From positions 1-43,715 of the forward strand of contig NZ_JAAKDT010000029.1 in assembly GCF_011038785.1 (NCBI RefSeq): a stretch of 43,715 nt of DNA. The letters run 5' to 3'. The notes below the pieces were generated by a model. It made no database searches, had not been told where the DNA came from, and saw only the letters and a program-made list of their open reading frames with translations. The translations under genes and the position numbers were made by a program. The DNA is from Parabacteroides sp. ZJ-118 (GTDB lineage: Bacteria > Bacteroidota > Bacteroidia > Bacteroidales > Tannerellaceae). Positions 14,774 through 23,486 of the stretch are shown here, piece by piece (the stretch's first letter is position 1; each line of letters begins with the position of its first letter).

Positions 14774-16696
14774 TTACAGCGCCTCGATCTCCTTCAGCCA
14801 GAGCGTGGCCATTGCGTCGCTCGGCATCCGCCAGTCTCCGCGCGGGGAGAGGCTGATGGAGCCTACCTTCGGGCCGTCCGGCAGGCAGCTGCGCTTGAAC
14901 TGCTGCTGGAAGAAGCGGCGGAAGAAGGTATGGAGCCATTTCTTGAGGGTGGCCTCGTCGTAGCTCCCTTCGAAAGCCCTCCGCGCCAGGAAGTAGATCT
15001 TCGCAGGGGAGGCCCCGAAGCGCAGGAAGTGATAGAGGAAGAAATCGTGCAGCTCGTACGGGCCTACCAGGTCCTCCGTCTTCTGCTTGATATTGCCATG
15101 CTCGTCGGCGGGGATCAATTCCGGGCTGATCGGGGTGTCCGCTATGTCCAGTAACGTGGCGCGGGAGGCCTCGTCCACCTTGTTGTCGGCCACCCATTCC
15201 ACTAGGTACTTGACCAGGGTCTTGGGGATGCTGCCGTTGACGCCGTACATCGACATGTGGTCGCCGTTGTAAGTGGCCCAGCCCAAGGCAAGCTCCGAGA
15301 GATCCCCCGTGCCGATCACGAGGCCGTTCGCCTGGTTAGCCACGTCCATGAGCAGCTGGGTGCGCTCGCGGGCCTGGCTGTTCTCGTACGTCACGTCGTG
15401 TACGCAGGAGTCGTGACCGATATCCTCGAAATGCCGCAGGCAGGCCTCCTTGATGGAGATCTCCCGGAGGGTCGCGCCCAGGGAGCGGATCAGGGCGCAG
15501 GCGTTGGTATAGGTGCGGTCCGTCGTCCCGAAGCCGGGCATGGTGATGCCGATGATCCGCTCGCGGGGCAGCTTCAGGGCATCGAAGGTCATGACGGTGA
15601 CCAGCAGCGCCAGCGTGGAGTCCAGCCCCCCGGAGATGCCGACCACGGCGCTCTCGGCGTGGGCGTGGAGGAGCCGTTTGGCGAGGCCGGCCACCTGGAT
15701 GTGGAAGATCTCCTCGCAACGCTCCCTCAGGGCCTCGCCGGAGGGGATGAAGGGACGCGGGTCGATCGCACGGGTCAGGTCCGGTGTCCGGTAGGGCAGG
15801 CTGAAGGGGACTACGACGCCGTTGTCCATCTCCTGGTTGAGGTAGCCTTGCAGGAAGCTGGTGTTGACGCGCCGGTCGTTCTGCAGGTTCTGGATATCGA
15901 TCTCGCTGATGACGAGCTGCTCCTCTAGGGAGAACCGCTCGGATTCCCGCAGCAGCGTGCCGTTCTCTGCGATGAGCCCGTTGCCGGCGAACACGAGGTC
16001 GGTACTGGACTCCCCGAAGCCGGCGGAGGCGTAGACGTATCCGGCGATGCAGCGTGCGGACTGCTGGCAGACCAACGTGCGCAGGTAGGCATGCTTGCCG
16101 ATCAGCTCGTTGCTGGCGGACAGGTTGACGATCAGGTTCGCCCCCTGCATGGCCAGCTCGGAGCTGGGCGGGATGGGGACCCACAGGTCCTCGCAGATCT
16201 CGATGCCCACGCGTACCTCCTCGTACTCGAGGATCAGGGCGCGGTCCAGCGGCACCTCCCGGTTGCCGATCGCGATCCGGGTTTGTTGCAGGTGGAAGGA
16301 GGGCGTGAACCAGCGCGCCTCCTGGAACTCCTTGTAGCCGGGCAGGTAGCTCTTGGGCACGACCCCCAGTATCTCGCCCCGTTGAAAGGCGACGGCGGCG
16401 TTGATCAGTTGGCTCCCGCTGACGAGCGGGCAGCCCACGATCGCCAGCAGATCCAGGTCGGCCGTATCGCCCACCAGCTCCAGCAAGGCTTTCGCGGCGT
16501 TCCTGAGCAGGGTCTCCTGCGAGAACAGGTCCATGCAGGTGTAAGACGTGACCGACAGCTCGGGGAAGGCGATGATCTGGACCCCCCTCCGGGACGCCTG
16601 GCGCATCAATCCCTCGATCTGCCGGATGTTATAAAAGCAGTCAGCCACCTTGACACGCGGTATGGCTGCCGCTACTTTGACAAATCCGTAACTCAT
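14774..16696 (-). CDS. nadE: Glutamine-dependent NAD+ synthetase
   Basis: A 640-residue two-domain enzyme making NAD+ from nicotinate adenine dinucleotide, ATP and glutamine-derived ammonia. The N-terminal nitrilase-type glutaminase has its triad: Glu46 in FPELSVTSY, Lys115 in VPKSYLPGY and Cys168 in GIEICEDLW. The C-terminal synthetase has the ATP loop GISGGLDST (Ser355-Ser360 region), GTGDLSELALGW, and GNIKQKTEDLVGPY. The length and order match the long NadE form. The start ATG 16696 gives the standard SYGFVKVAAA opening. The 5' leader of about 120 bases contains a 24-codon ORF (16727-16801). Confidence 0.96.
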   Translation of the reverse strand: MSYGFVKVAAAIPRVKVADCFYNIRQIEGLMRQASRRGVQIIAFPELSVTSYTCMDLFSQETLLRNAAKALLELVGDTADLDLLAIVGCPLVSGSQLINAAVAFQRGEILGVVPKSYLPGYKEFQEARWFTPSFHLQQTRIAIGNREVPLDRALILEYEEVRVGIEICEDLWVPIPPSSELAMQGANLIVNLSASNELIGKHAYLRTLVCQQSARCIAGYVYASAGFGESSTDLVFAGNGLIAENGTLLRESERFSLEEQLVISEIDIQNLQNDRRVNTSFLQGYLNQEMDNGVVVPFSLPYRTPDLTRAIDPRPFIPSGEALRERCEEIFHIQVAGLAKRLLHAHAESAVVGISGGLDSTLALLVTVMTFDALKLPRERIIGITMPGFGTTDRTYTNACALIRSLGATLREISIKEACLRHFEDIGHDSCVHDVTYENSQARERTQLLMDVANQANGLVIGTGDLSELALGWATYNGDHMSMYGVNGSIPKTLVKYLVEWVADNKVDEASRATLLDIADTPISPELIPADEHGNIKQKTEDLVGPYELHDFFLYHFLRFGASPAKIYFLARRAFEGSYDEATLKKWLHTFFRRFFQQQFKRSCLPDGPKVGSISLSPRGDWRMPSDAMATLWLKEIEAL

Positions 16697-16726
16697 AGCT
16701 GTTATTGTTTTATCTGATAGATGTCT

Positions 16727-16801
16727 TTAATGTATCTTACTGAGATACCTCTCCACGAAGCTCTCCCTCCATTGTTGTAACTCGATTGTCGTCATATCCA
16801 T
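16727..16801 (-). CDS. 24-codon ORF in the nadE leader
   Basis: On the minus strand ATG 16801 (or 16795) opens a frame starting MDMTTIELQQWRESFVERYL and ending SKIH before TAA. It lies between the nadE promoter element (16825-16832) and the nadE start, with GAGGGAG-type sequence internally. It reads like a real amphipathic peptide rather than random coding. It may be a small protein or a leader peptide that tunes nadE; I do not recognise a family and expression is unproven. Confidence 0.35.
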   Translation of the reverse strand: MDMTTIELQQWRESFVERYLSKIH

Positions 16802-16824
16802 TTTCCTTCTCTGGGTTTATGCCC

Positions 16825-16832
16825 CAAAGGTA
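16825..16832 (-). promoter_or_regulatory. -7 promoter element of nadE
   Basis: Minus-strand TACCTTTG, a perfect match to TAnnTTTG. No TTG is found at the right distance upstream, where the terminator of the glutamine synthetase gene lies. Confidence 0.55.
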
Positions 16833-16848
16833 TGCATTTTGCGTGGGA

Positions 16849-16887
16849 TAAAAAAGAAGGAGAGGCCTGCTTCGCTGCATCCTCTCC
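16849..16887 (-). terminator. Terminator after glutamine synthetase III
   Basis: On the minus strand GGAGAGG (16881-16887) pairs with CCTCTCC (16859-16865) around a 15-base loop that can itself form GC/GC pairs. It is followed by a T-rich run TTCTTTTTT (16850-16858). Confidence 0.8.
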
Positions 16888-16933
16888 TCGTTAACACAAA
16901 ACAGGCGACAAAAAAACAACTGCCCGGATAAGA

Positions 16934-19120
16934 CTACCGGATGAACAGAAGCTCGCGGTATTTCGGCAAGGTCCAGAGCCGGTCGTCGACGATCCGTTCC
17001 AGCTTGTCGATCGGGTAGCGGATGGCCTCCATCAGCGGGACGATCCGGTCGTGGTAGGCGATCGCCTTCTCCCGCTCGCTCCCGATCCGGTTGGCTATCT
17101 TGCGGGCCTCGACCATCTCGTCCACCTTCTCCTTGATGAAGATCGTGCGGTTGGCTATCTCCTCGATGATCTCCATGTTCTTGGCGGACAGGCGGGCGGC
17201 CTTATCGGCGGGGAACAACGCGCGCGTCTTGTAGACGTTGTCGATCAGGGAGGACTGGTACTTGATGGCCGTCGGGATGATCTGGTTCATCGCCAGCTCT
17301 CCCAGCACGCGGGCCTCGATCTGGATCTTCTTCGTGTACATCTCCCATTTGACCTCGTTGCGCGCCTCCAGCTCCTTGCGGGTCATGACGCCCGTGGACT
17401 CGAACATGCGGACGCTGCTCTCCCTCAGGTAGGCATCGAAGATCAAGGGCACGCTGGTCTCGCAGTCCAAGCCCCGGCGCGCGGCCTCGGCCTTCCAGTC
17501 CTCGCTGTAGCCGTTGCCGTCGAAATGGACCGCCTCGCAGGCCTTGATATCCGCGCGGATCACCTCGATGATGGCGGCGAACGTCTCCTTCCCGGCGGCG
17601 ATCCGGGCGTCCACCTCGGCCTTGAACTGCCTCAGCTGATCCGCCACAGCGGCGTTCAACACCAGCATGGCGGCGGCGCAGTTGGCGGAGGATCCCACGG
17701 CGCGGAACTCGAAGCGGTTGCCGGTGAAGGCGAAGGGAGAGGTGCGGTTACGGTCCGTGTTGTCGATCAGCAGCTCGGGGATCCGGGCGATGCCGAGCTT
17801 CATGCCCTGCTTGCCCGCCAGGTTGAAATCCTCCGCGTCGCGGTTCTCCAGATGCTCCAATACCCTGGACAGCTGTGCCCCCAGGAAGCAGGAGATGATC
17901 GCCGGGGGCGCCTCGTTCGCGCCCAGCCGATGCGCGTTGGTCGCGCTGGCGATGCTGGCCTTCAGCAGTGCGTTGTGGGTGTACACGGCTTTCAGCACGT
18001 TGACCGCGAAGGCCACGAAGCGCAGGTTCTCTTCCGGCGTCTTGCCCGGTGCCATCAACAAGACGCCGGTGTCGGTGCCCAGCGACCAGTTGTTGTGCTT
18101 GCCGGAGCCGTTGACGCCCTTGAAGGGCTTCTCGTGCAACAAGACGCGGAACCCATGCTTGCGGGAGATCTTGCGCATCAAGGCCATGATCAGCAGGTTG
18201 TGGTCGTTGGCGAGGTTGCACTCCTCGAAGATGGGAGCCAGCTCGAATTGGTTCGGGGCCACCTCGTTGTGGCGGGTCTTCACGGGGATGCCGAGCCTCA
18301 AGGCCTCCACCTCGAGCTCTTTCATGAACGCCATGACACGGGTGGGGATGGCCCCGAAGTAATGATCCTCCAGCTGTTGGTTCTTGGCGCTCTCGTGCCC
18401 GATCAGGGTGCGGCCGGTCATCAATAAATCGGGACGCGCGGCGTACAGGCCCTCGTCCACCAGGAAGTATTCCTGCTCCCAGCCGAGGTAGGCGCATACT
18501 TTCCTCACCTCCGGGTTGAAATAGTGGCAGACATCGACCGCCGCCTTGTTTACGGCCTCCAAGGCTTTCAGCAGGGGGGCCTTGTAGTCGAGCGACTCGC
18601 CCGTGTAGGCGATGAAGACCGTCGGGACGCACAGGGTGTCGCCTACGATAAAAGCGGGGGAGGAGGGGTCCCAGGCCGAGTAGCCGCGGGCCTCGAACGT
18701 GTTGCGGATACCGCCGTTCGGGAAGCTGGAGGCGTCCGGCTCCTGCTGGATCAGCAGCTTGCCGTCGAACTCCTCCAGCACGCCGCCCTTGCCATCCTGC
18801 TCGATGAAGGCGTCGTGCTTCTCGGCGGTACCTTCCGTCAAGGGGTGGAACCAGTGGGTGTAATGGGTGGCGCCTTTCTCCATCGCCCATTTCTTCATGC
18901 CGGAGGCCACGGCGTCCGCCGTCTCGCGGTCCAGCGGGGTACCGTTGTCGATGGAGTCCACCAGTCTCCTGTATGCGCTCCCGGGAAGATACTTGAACAT
19001 CTTCTCGCGGTTGAATACCAACTCTCCGTAATACGCGGAGGGCCTCTCGGCGGGGGCGACCGGCTCGGCCGCCTGTTTCTCGAACGCCGATTCTACGACT
19101 CTGAATCTTAACTGTGACAT
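16934..19120 (-). CDS. glnN: Glutamine synthetase type III
   Basis: A 728-residue cytoplasmic enzyme joining ammonia to glutamate with ATP. The length and sequence identify the GSIII class typical of Bacteroidales and cyanobacteria, larger than the ~470-residue GSI. Seen motifs: THYTHWFHPLTEGTAEKHDA near the N-terminal metal site, WEQEYFLVDE, TRHNEVAPNQFELAPIFEE, NGSGKHNNWSLGTDTGVLL, and the C-terminal IDNTDRNRTSPFAFTGNRFE and FRAVGSS. The ATG at 19120 fits the SQLRFRVVESAFEKQ start. It lies 49 bp after dapL in the same orientation and may be co-transcribed with dapF-dapL, tying nitrogen assimilation to diaminopimelate synthesis, or have its own promoter in the gap. A good terminator follows. 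Confidence 0.95.
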   Translation of the reverse strand: MSQLRFRVVESAFEKQAAEPVAPAERPSAYYGELVFNREKMFKYLPGSAYRRLVDSIDNGTPLDRETADAVASGMKKWAMEKGATHYTHWFHPLTEGTAEKHDAFIEQDGKGGVLEEFDGKLLIQQEPDASSFPNGGIRNTFEARGYSAWDPSSPAFIVGDTLCVPTVFIAYTGESLDYKAPLLKALEAVNKAAVDVCHYFNPEVRKVCAYLGWEQEYFLVDEGLYAARPDLLMTGRTLIGHESAKNQQLEDHYFGAIPTRVMAFMKELEVEALRLGIPVKTRHNEVAPNQFELAPIFEECNLANDHNLLIMALMRKISRKHGFRVLLHEKPFKGVNGSGKHNNWSLGTDTGVLLMAPGKTPEENLRFVAFAVNVLKAVYTHNALLKASIASATNAHRLGANEAPPAIISCFLGAQLSRVLEHLENRDAEDFNLAGKQGMKLGIARIPELLIDNTDRNRTSPFAFTGNRFEFRAVGSSANCAAAMLVLNAAVADQLRQFKAEVDARIAAGKETFAAIIEVIRADIKACEAVHFDGNGYSEDWKAEAARRGLDCETSVPLIFDAYLRESSVRMFESTGVMTRKELEARNEVKWEMYTKKIQIEARVLGELAMNQIIPTAIKYQSSLIDNVYKTRALFPADKAARLSAKNMEIIEEIANRTIFIKEKVDEMVEARKIANRIGSEREKAIAYHDRIVPLMEAIRYPIDKLERIVDDRLWTLPKYRELLFIR

Positions 19121-19169
19121 ACTCTGATTATCGATCGAATGATTAGAATTGTTGTTTATCGTAAAGGAC

Positions 19170-20399
19170 TTACCGCAGCCAATCCCTCAGCCGGGCCAGG
19201 GCCTCCAGCGTCTCGTCCCTGTCGCCGAAGGCGGTGAGGCGCAGATACCCCTCCCCGCCCGGCCCGAAGCCCACCCCGGGGGTCCCGACGATCTTGACTT
19301 CATAAAGCAGCTTGTCAAAGAACTTCCAGGAGGAGAGGCCGTCCGGGGTCTTTAGCCAGAGGTAGGGGGCGTTATCGCCTCCGTACACCGTGAGGCCGCA
19401 GTCTCGCAGGCCCTCTCTCATGAGCTTCGCGTTGGTCATATAGTAATTGATCGTGGCGGCCACTTGCTGCTTCCCGGCGGCGGAATAGACCGCCTCCGCG
19501 CCCCGCTGGGTGATGTAGCCGGTCCCGTTGAATTTCGTGCATTGGCGGCGGTTCCATAATTTGTTCAACTGGACCCGTTGCCCGTCCAGCGTGAAAGCGT
19601 TCAGCTCCTTCGGCACGACGGTGTATCCGCAGCGTACCCCCGTGAACCCGGCCGTTTTGGAGAAGCTCCGGAATTCGATGGCTACCTTCTTCGCGCCCTT
19701 GATCTCGTAGATGGAGTGGGGGATGTTCGGGTCCTGTATATAAGCCTCGTAGGCCGAGTCGTACATGATAAGCGCGTCGTTGGCGAGGGCGTAGTTTACC
19801 CATTTCTTCAATTCGTCCTTGGTCAAGGTCGTCCCGGTCGGGTTGTTGGGATAGCAGAGGTAAAGGATGTCCACCCTGCGGCCGGGCAGATCCGGCACGA
19901 AGCGGTTCTCCTCCGTGCAGGGGATGTATACGATGTCGCTCCATTTCCCGTTTTCCAATACCCCGGTACGTCCGCTCATCACGTTCGAGTCGATGTAGAC
20001 CGGATAGACGGGGTCTGTCACCCCGATGCTGTTGTCGTGGCGGAGCATGTCGCCGATATTCCCGCAATCGCTTTTCGCTCCATCGCTGATGAATACCTCG
20101 CCCGGCTCGATAAAGACTCCCCGGCTGGCATAATCGTTCTTGATGATCGCGTCGATCAGGAAAGGATAGCCCTGCTCGGGGCCATAGCCGCGGAACGTAT
20201 CCGGGCTCGCCATCTCTTCCACGGCTTTATGCATCGCCTCGATGACGGCGGGGGCAAGCGGTCGCGTGACGTCGCCGATGCCCATTCGAATGATCTTATC
20301 CTTGGGATGGGTCACCTTGAAGCTGTTTACCTTTTTCGCGATGTCGGAGAAAAGGTAATTGTTCTGCAGCTTCAGGAAGTGTTCATTAATTAGTGCCAT
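19170..20399 (-). CDS. dapL: LL-diaminopimelate aminotransferase
   Basis: A 409-residue PLP-dependent class I/II aminotransferase that converts tetrahydrodipicolinate directly to LL-diaminopimelate, bypassing the succinylated or acetylated intermediates. The lysine that binds PLP is in FRSFSKTAGFTGVRCGY, the aspartate/tyrosine pair in LIMYDSAYEAYI, and YPNNPTGTTLTK and DGAKSDCGNIGD are diagnostic of DapL. MALINEHFLKLQNNYLFSDI is the family's usual beginning. The gene follows dapF by 59 bp; the next enzyme in the route, the epimerase DapF, is encoded directly upstream, so lysine and peptidoglycan precursor supply are encoded together. Confidence 0.96.
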   Translation of the reverse strand: MALINEHFLKLQNNYLFSDIAKKVNSFKVTHPKDKIIRMGIGDVTRPLAPAVIEAMHKAVEEMASPDTFRGYGPEQGYPFLIDAIIKNDYASRGVFIEPGEVFISDGAKSDCGNIGDMLRHDNSIGVTDPVYPVYIDSNVMSGRTGVLENGKWSDIVYIPCTEENRFVPDLPGRRVDILYLCYPNNPTGTTLTKDELKKWVNYALANDALIMYDSAYEAYIQDPNIPHSIYEIKGAKKVAIEFRSFSKTAGFTGVRCGYTVVPKELNAFTLDGQRVQLNKLWNRRQCTKFNGTGYITQRGAEAVYSAAGKQQVAATINYYMTNAKLMREGLRDCGLTVYGGDNAPYLWLKTPDGLSSWKFFDKLLYEVKIVGTPGVGFGPGGEGYLRLTAFGDRDETLEALARLRDWLR

Positions 20400-20458
20400 A
20401 CTCAGTTCTTTTGTTTTTAGGTTGTTGTTTTCGTTGTTTTGCCTCGTTCCCCGCGTTG

Positions 20459-21268
20459 TCAGACGTCGATGAATCCCTCGAATACCTTGACCGCCCCGCC
20501 GGTCATGAAGACCTTACCGCTTCGCTCGTCCCACTCGACGGTTAAGGGGCCCCCATCCATGATGACCTTCGTCTTCCGCCGGGTCTTCCCGCGCACGACC
20601 CCGGCCACGGCGGTGGCGCAAGCTCCGGTCCCGCAGGCTTGGGTGATGCCGGAGCCGCGCTCCCATACCCTCATCCGTACCTCGTCCGGCTTTAGCACCT
20701 GTGCGAACTCCACGTTTGTCCGGTCCGGAAAGAGCGGGTGGCGTTCCAGTAACGGGCCTATGCTTGCCAGATCGACCTTGTCCATCTCGTCCACGAAGAG
20801 CACCCAATGAGGATTTCCCATGGAGATGACGGTGCCGGTGTAAATCGCTCCTCCGGCCTCAACCTCCAGGGCGACCTCGCCTACGGCAGGCATTCCCATA
20901 TCCACCGTGACCTCGGTGACCGCCTCATCCCGAATTTTCAATCGCAGCTCCTTGATGCCGGATAAGGTCTCTAAGGTAACCCTGTCCTTTCGCGTCAGGC
21001 CGGCCTCGTAGACATATTTGCCAATGCATCTGGACGCATTTCCGCACATCTTCGCCTCGGAGCCGTCCGCGTTATAGATATGCATGCTGAAATCGGCGAT
21101 GTCCGAGGGACCGATCAAGACCAATCCGTCAGATCCTATACCTGTGTGCGGCTTGCTCCATGCGATGGATAGTTCCTCGGGACGGTCTATCGGATAAACC
21201 ATCGTGTTTACATAGATGTAATCATTTCCGGCGCCGTGCATCTTCGTGAATCGTATTGATTTTGTCAT
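20459..21268 (-). CDS. dapF: Diaminopimelate epimerase
   Basis: Converts LL- to meso-diaminopimelate for peptidoglycan and lysine, without cofactor, using two cysteines. Both are seen: [15 protein letters not shown] (the Cys after Met) and [28 protein letters not shown] marks the N-terminus. I take ATG 21268 (269 residues); the frame is open from 21319 but the added residues ([12 protein letters not shown]...) are low-complexity and lie downstream of the -7 element at 21317-21324. It is the first gene of the dapF-dapL unit. Confidence 0.95.
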   Translation of the reverse strand: MTKSIRFTKMHGAGNDYIYVNTMVYPIDRPEELSIAWSKPHTGIGSDGLVLIGPSDIADFSMHIYNADGSEAKMCGNASRCIGKYVYEAGLTRKDRVTLETLSGIKELRLKIRDEAVTEVTVDMGMPAVGEVALEVEAGGAIYTGTVISMGNPHWVLFVDEMDKVDLASIGPLLERHPLFPDRTNVEFAQVLKPDEVRMRVWERGSGITQACGTGACATAVAGVVRGKTRRKTKVIMDGGPLTVEWDERSGKVFMTGGAVKVFEGFIDV

Positions 21269-21585
21269 TTTGGTGATATTGCTCTTTGTATTATTTCTTT
21301 TTGTCTTATTGTAATACAAATATATAGCGTTTTGACAAGCGTGTGACGGGGAAGAGGCAGGAATGTTTTATAAATACGTGGCTTGTGATAGATTGAAATT
21401 ATAATGGCCGCTTTTGGTTGCGAATAATAACAAGAAGTATATGTGTTGGTTTTATATCGTAATAGATCCTTCGCGGATGTGATCATCTCTCCGGGAGTTC
21501 GGTTTACAAATCGACAAACAGAAAGGAGCTACCCGGTCTTGTTTCCGGATAGCTCCTTTTATCGGATTAAAATCGTCCGGATGAT
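21269..21585. promoter_or_regulatory. Intergenic region: dapF promoter and terminator of the T9SS cargo gene
   Basis: Minus-strand TATATTTG at 21317-21324 is the -7 element for dapF. A long hairpin, AAAGGAGCTA (21522-21531) with TAGCTCCTTT (21550-21559) plus inner CCGG pairs, ends the minus-strand gene at 21586 and could also work in the plus direction, where TTTTA follows. The AT-rich stretch 21330-21510 shows no gene. Confidence 0.6.
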
Positions 21586-23244
21586 TTATTTCACGAACTT
21601 AACCGTTGTCTTATGAGCAGACTGCGAAGCCTTAGGCTGATCGATAGACATCATGTAAATACCGTTCGGCATATTCGGCGTGCGGATGTATTGCTCGTCG
21701 CCGGTGATAACACCTGTGCTTATGACTTTGCCGACCATGTTAACGATTACGTAATTGCCCTTGCCGTTCTTTACATAAAGACCGCCGGCGGCTTTAGAGA
21801 CCCTAACATTCTGAACTTCGTCACGGATCGTCTCGTTATCGGTGACGATGCCGATCGCGTTGGATTTCACGTACATGGTTCCCACAGGGGCTGTATAATC
21901 CGCCGGTGTAAAATCAACCGTGATCGTTTGATTTTTCAATGGCATGGTTACATCGATATTCATGCTTGCTTTCAACGCGTTTGCTTCATCGTCGTACGAA
22001 CTTATTTTAACAGTCGCTTTAGCAGCTTGCGTGCCTACCATAGATGGAACAACTTCCAATGTAAATGTGGTGATACCTTTGCTGTCCACTTCAGACTCAA
22101 ACTCAGTTGTACTCATGTTGAAAGAAGTAGGACTTCCTGAAACCAAATCGGTAAAGACACCATTCAATATAGAAGATGCCAGATGTTGAGGATCAATTTC
22201 CTGGTTACCCTGTATCGTTGTCATGCTGGCCTCTTTCCAACCCCAAGCGGCATCTACTGTCTTTTTCTCATACGTTGTGTAATGTGTCTGGATTTTCTTT
22301 CCATCTACGACATTGACATTCTGTACAAGTTTTTTGTATTTATCCACGTTGACAGTCCCGGAAACGTAGGAGGTCAAGATGATAGAGTCAGGCGTTATCG
22401 TACCTGCTACCGCCGCCTGTGGATTTAAATAAACCGCCGCGTCCCCCATCGGCAATTCTGCATTGGGCATGACACCCTTCAAAGACGCGTTGATCGTCGG
22501 CGCTTGACTCTGCATTTTAGTCATATCAACGGATATCTGGAAGTCCGGAAGGTTGCTTATCGCTGCTATCCCGCGTAAGCTTTCTCCAATTTTAATCTCA
22601 TAATCATAAACGGCATTGGAGCCTGTTTCTGTCATGGAAACCAGCGTGCCACTCTTTATACTGGTCATGCCTACGGATGGTAATACGGTTTCAAGACTTC
22701 CAAGATCAAGACTGGCCGTGAAGGAACTAAACGGAAGTAATCCTTTCTTTTCTCCTACAGCAAAATTTACATCGCAAGAGATAAAACCATCAAAAGCACT
22801 GGCCGTGACTTTCAAAGGTACGCTGATTTCGATGGTCCGCCCGTTCGCGGTTGTCATCGTATAATCTTTGTAATCCGCGAATGTTAATTTGATATTGGCC
22901 AACATCGGCTTTACCGCAGCCGGTATACCATTGATATCTACCTCGCTTAGATTAATAGTCATACTGTCCGGCTGAATACTAATCGGTGTCGATGTAGCCG
23001 CGCGTAACATACCTTGTGTGCCGAAAAGCGGAGAGTTCAGTACAGTCTCAATATCGGGATTTGTCAATCCCATGAAATCTATACCACTGATTTGTTTTAC
23101 TTGGTCAAATATCGCCGGTACCGTAGCTTTTACGAAAGCCACCTTTTCTTGGTCTGATATTTGTTTTTGTTGTTGTGCCATCACCGGGGTGGCAGTCATG
23201 AATGTAGCGGCTGCCAAACTAATGCATGTAAAGATTTTCTTCAT
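21586..23244 (-). CDS. Secreted protein with C-terminal T9SS (type A) sorting domain
   Basis: A 552-residue exported protein. The signal peptide MKKIFTCISLAAATFMTATP ends at about VMAQQ. The main body is beta-rich with repeated Thr/Ser strands and I do not recognise its family. From about 480 comes the sorting domain: VRVSKAAGGLYVKNGKGNYV, then VNMVGKVISTG, then MPNGIYMMSID, ending TTVKFVK. This is the pattern of type A domains read by the type IX secretion system (IxVyN-like strand, G-x-Y-x-v, final basic KFVK), so the protein is probably sent across the outer membrane and attached to the surface. A -7 element TAACTTTG (23282-23289) precedes it. It stands alone; no T9SS machinery gene is in the window. 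Confidence 0.82.
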   Translation of the reverse strand: MKKIFTCISLAAATFMTATPVMAQQQKQISDQEKVAFVKATVPAIFDQVKQISGIDFMGLTNPDIETVLNSPLFGTQGMLRAATSTPISIQPDSMTINLSEVDINGIPAAVKPMLANIKLTFADYKDYTMTTANGRTIEISVPLKVTASAFDGFISCDVNFAVGEKKGLLPFSSFTASLDLGSLETVLPSVGMTSIKSGTLVSMTETGSNAVYDYEIKIGESLRGIAAISNLPDFQISVDMTKMQSQAPTINASLKGVMPNAELPMGDAAVYLNPQAAVAGTITPDSIILTSYVSGTVNVDKYKKLVQNVNVVDGKKIQTHYTTYEKKTVDAAWGWKEASMTTIQGNQEIDPQHLASSILNGVFTDLVSGSPTSFNMSTTEFESEVDSKGITTFTLEVVPSMVGTQAAKATVKISSYDDEANALKASMNIDVTMPLKNQTITVDFTPADYTAPVGTMYVKSNAIGIVTDNETIRDEVQNVRVSKAAGGLYVKNGKGNYVIVNMVGKVISTGVITGDEQYIRTPNMPNGIYMMSIDQPKASQSAHKTTVKFVK

Positions 23245-23281
23245 ATAAATTTATTTTAAAGTGTTTTATGACTCCAGCCGG

Positions 23282-23341
23282 CAAAGTTATTATAAAAATT
23301 AAATGCACCAGCGTTTATTATTCATAAAAGTTGGTGCGTTT
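23282..23341 (-). promoter_or_regulatory. Promoter -7 element and upstream hairpin of the T9SS cargo gene
   Basis: Minus-strand TAACTTTG (23282-23289) is a perfect -7. Directly upstream on that strand lies a stem, AAATGCACCA (23301-23310) with TGGTGCGTTT (23332-23341), which covers the place of the -33 element and may be an operator. Confidence 0.5.
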
Positions 23342-23486
23342 TGCTAGTAAAGAAAAGAAACATTCGTTAATAGGCGGATTCTTGTATGCCTTTTACGACC
23401 CTGCCGCTTGGCTCGTTCCTGTTTTTGAAAGCCGAGCCTTAGGCTAAAGCCTCTGCGGTGGAACATGCGGAATGAAAGCTTCTGTT
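23342..23486. other. Intergenic stretch with a GGCTCG/CGAGCC dyad
   Basis: A dyad GGCTCG/CGAGCC (about 23412-23437) and the adjoining GCCTTAGGC palindrome lie downstream of the DUF3843-like gene. They may end its transcript, though no T-run follows clearly. No gene is seen. Confidence 0.35.

Noticed and set aside
16737-16919. 60-codon minus-strand ORF before nadE
   Set aside because: It runs through the glutamine synthetase terminator and the nadE promoter; the 24-codon frame in the leader is the better candidate.
17051-18427. Long plus-strand open frame opposite glutamine synthetase (458 codons)
   Set aside because: Same reason: a Val/Leu/Asp/His-rich shadow of a well-supported gene, without promoter or family motif.
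23301-23341. Possible CRISPR-like or tandem repeat at the GCACCA stem
   Set aside because: There is only one inverted pair and no regularly spaced direct repeats; it is a simple hairpin.
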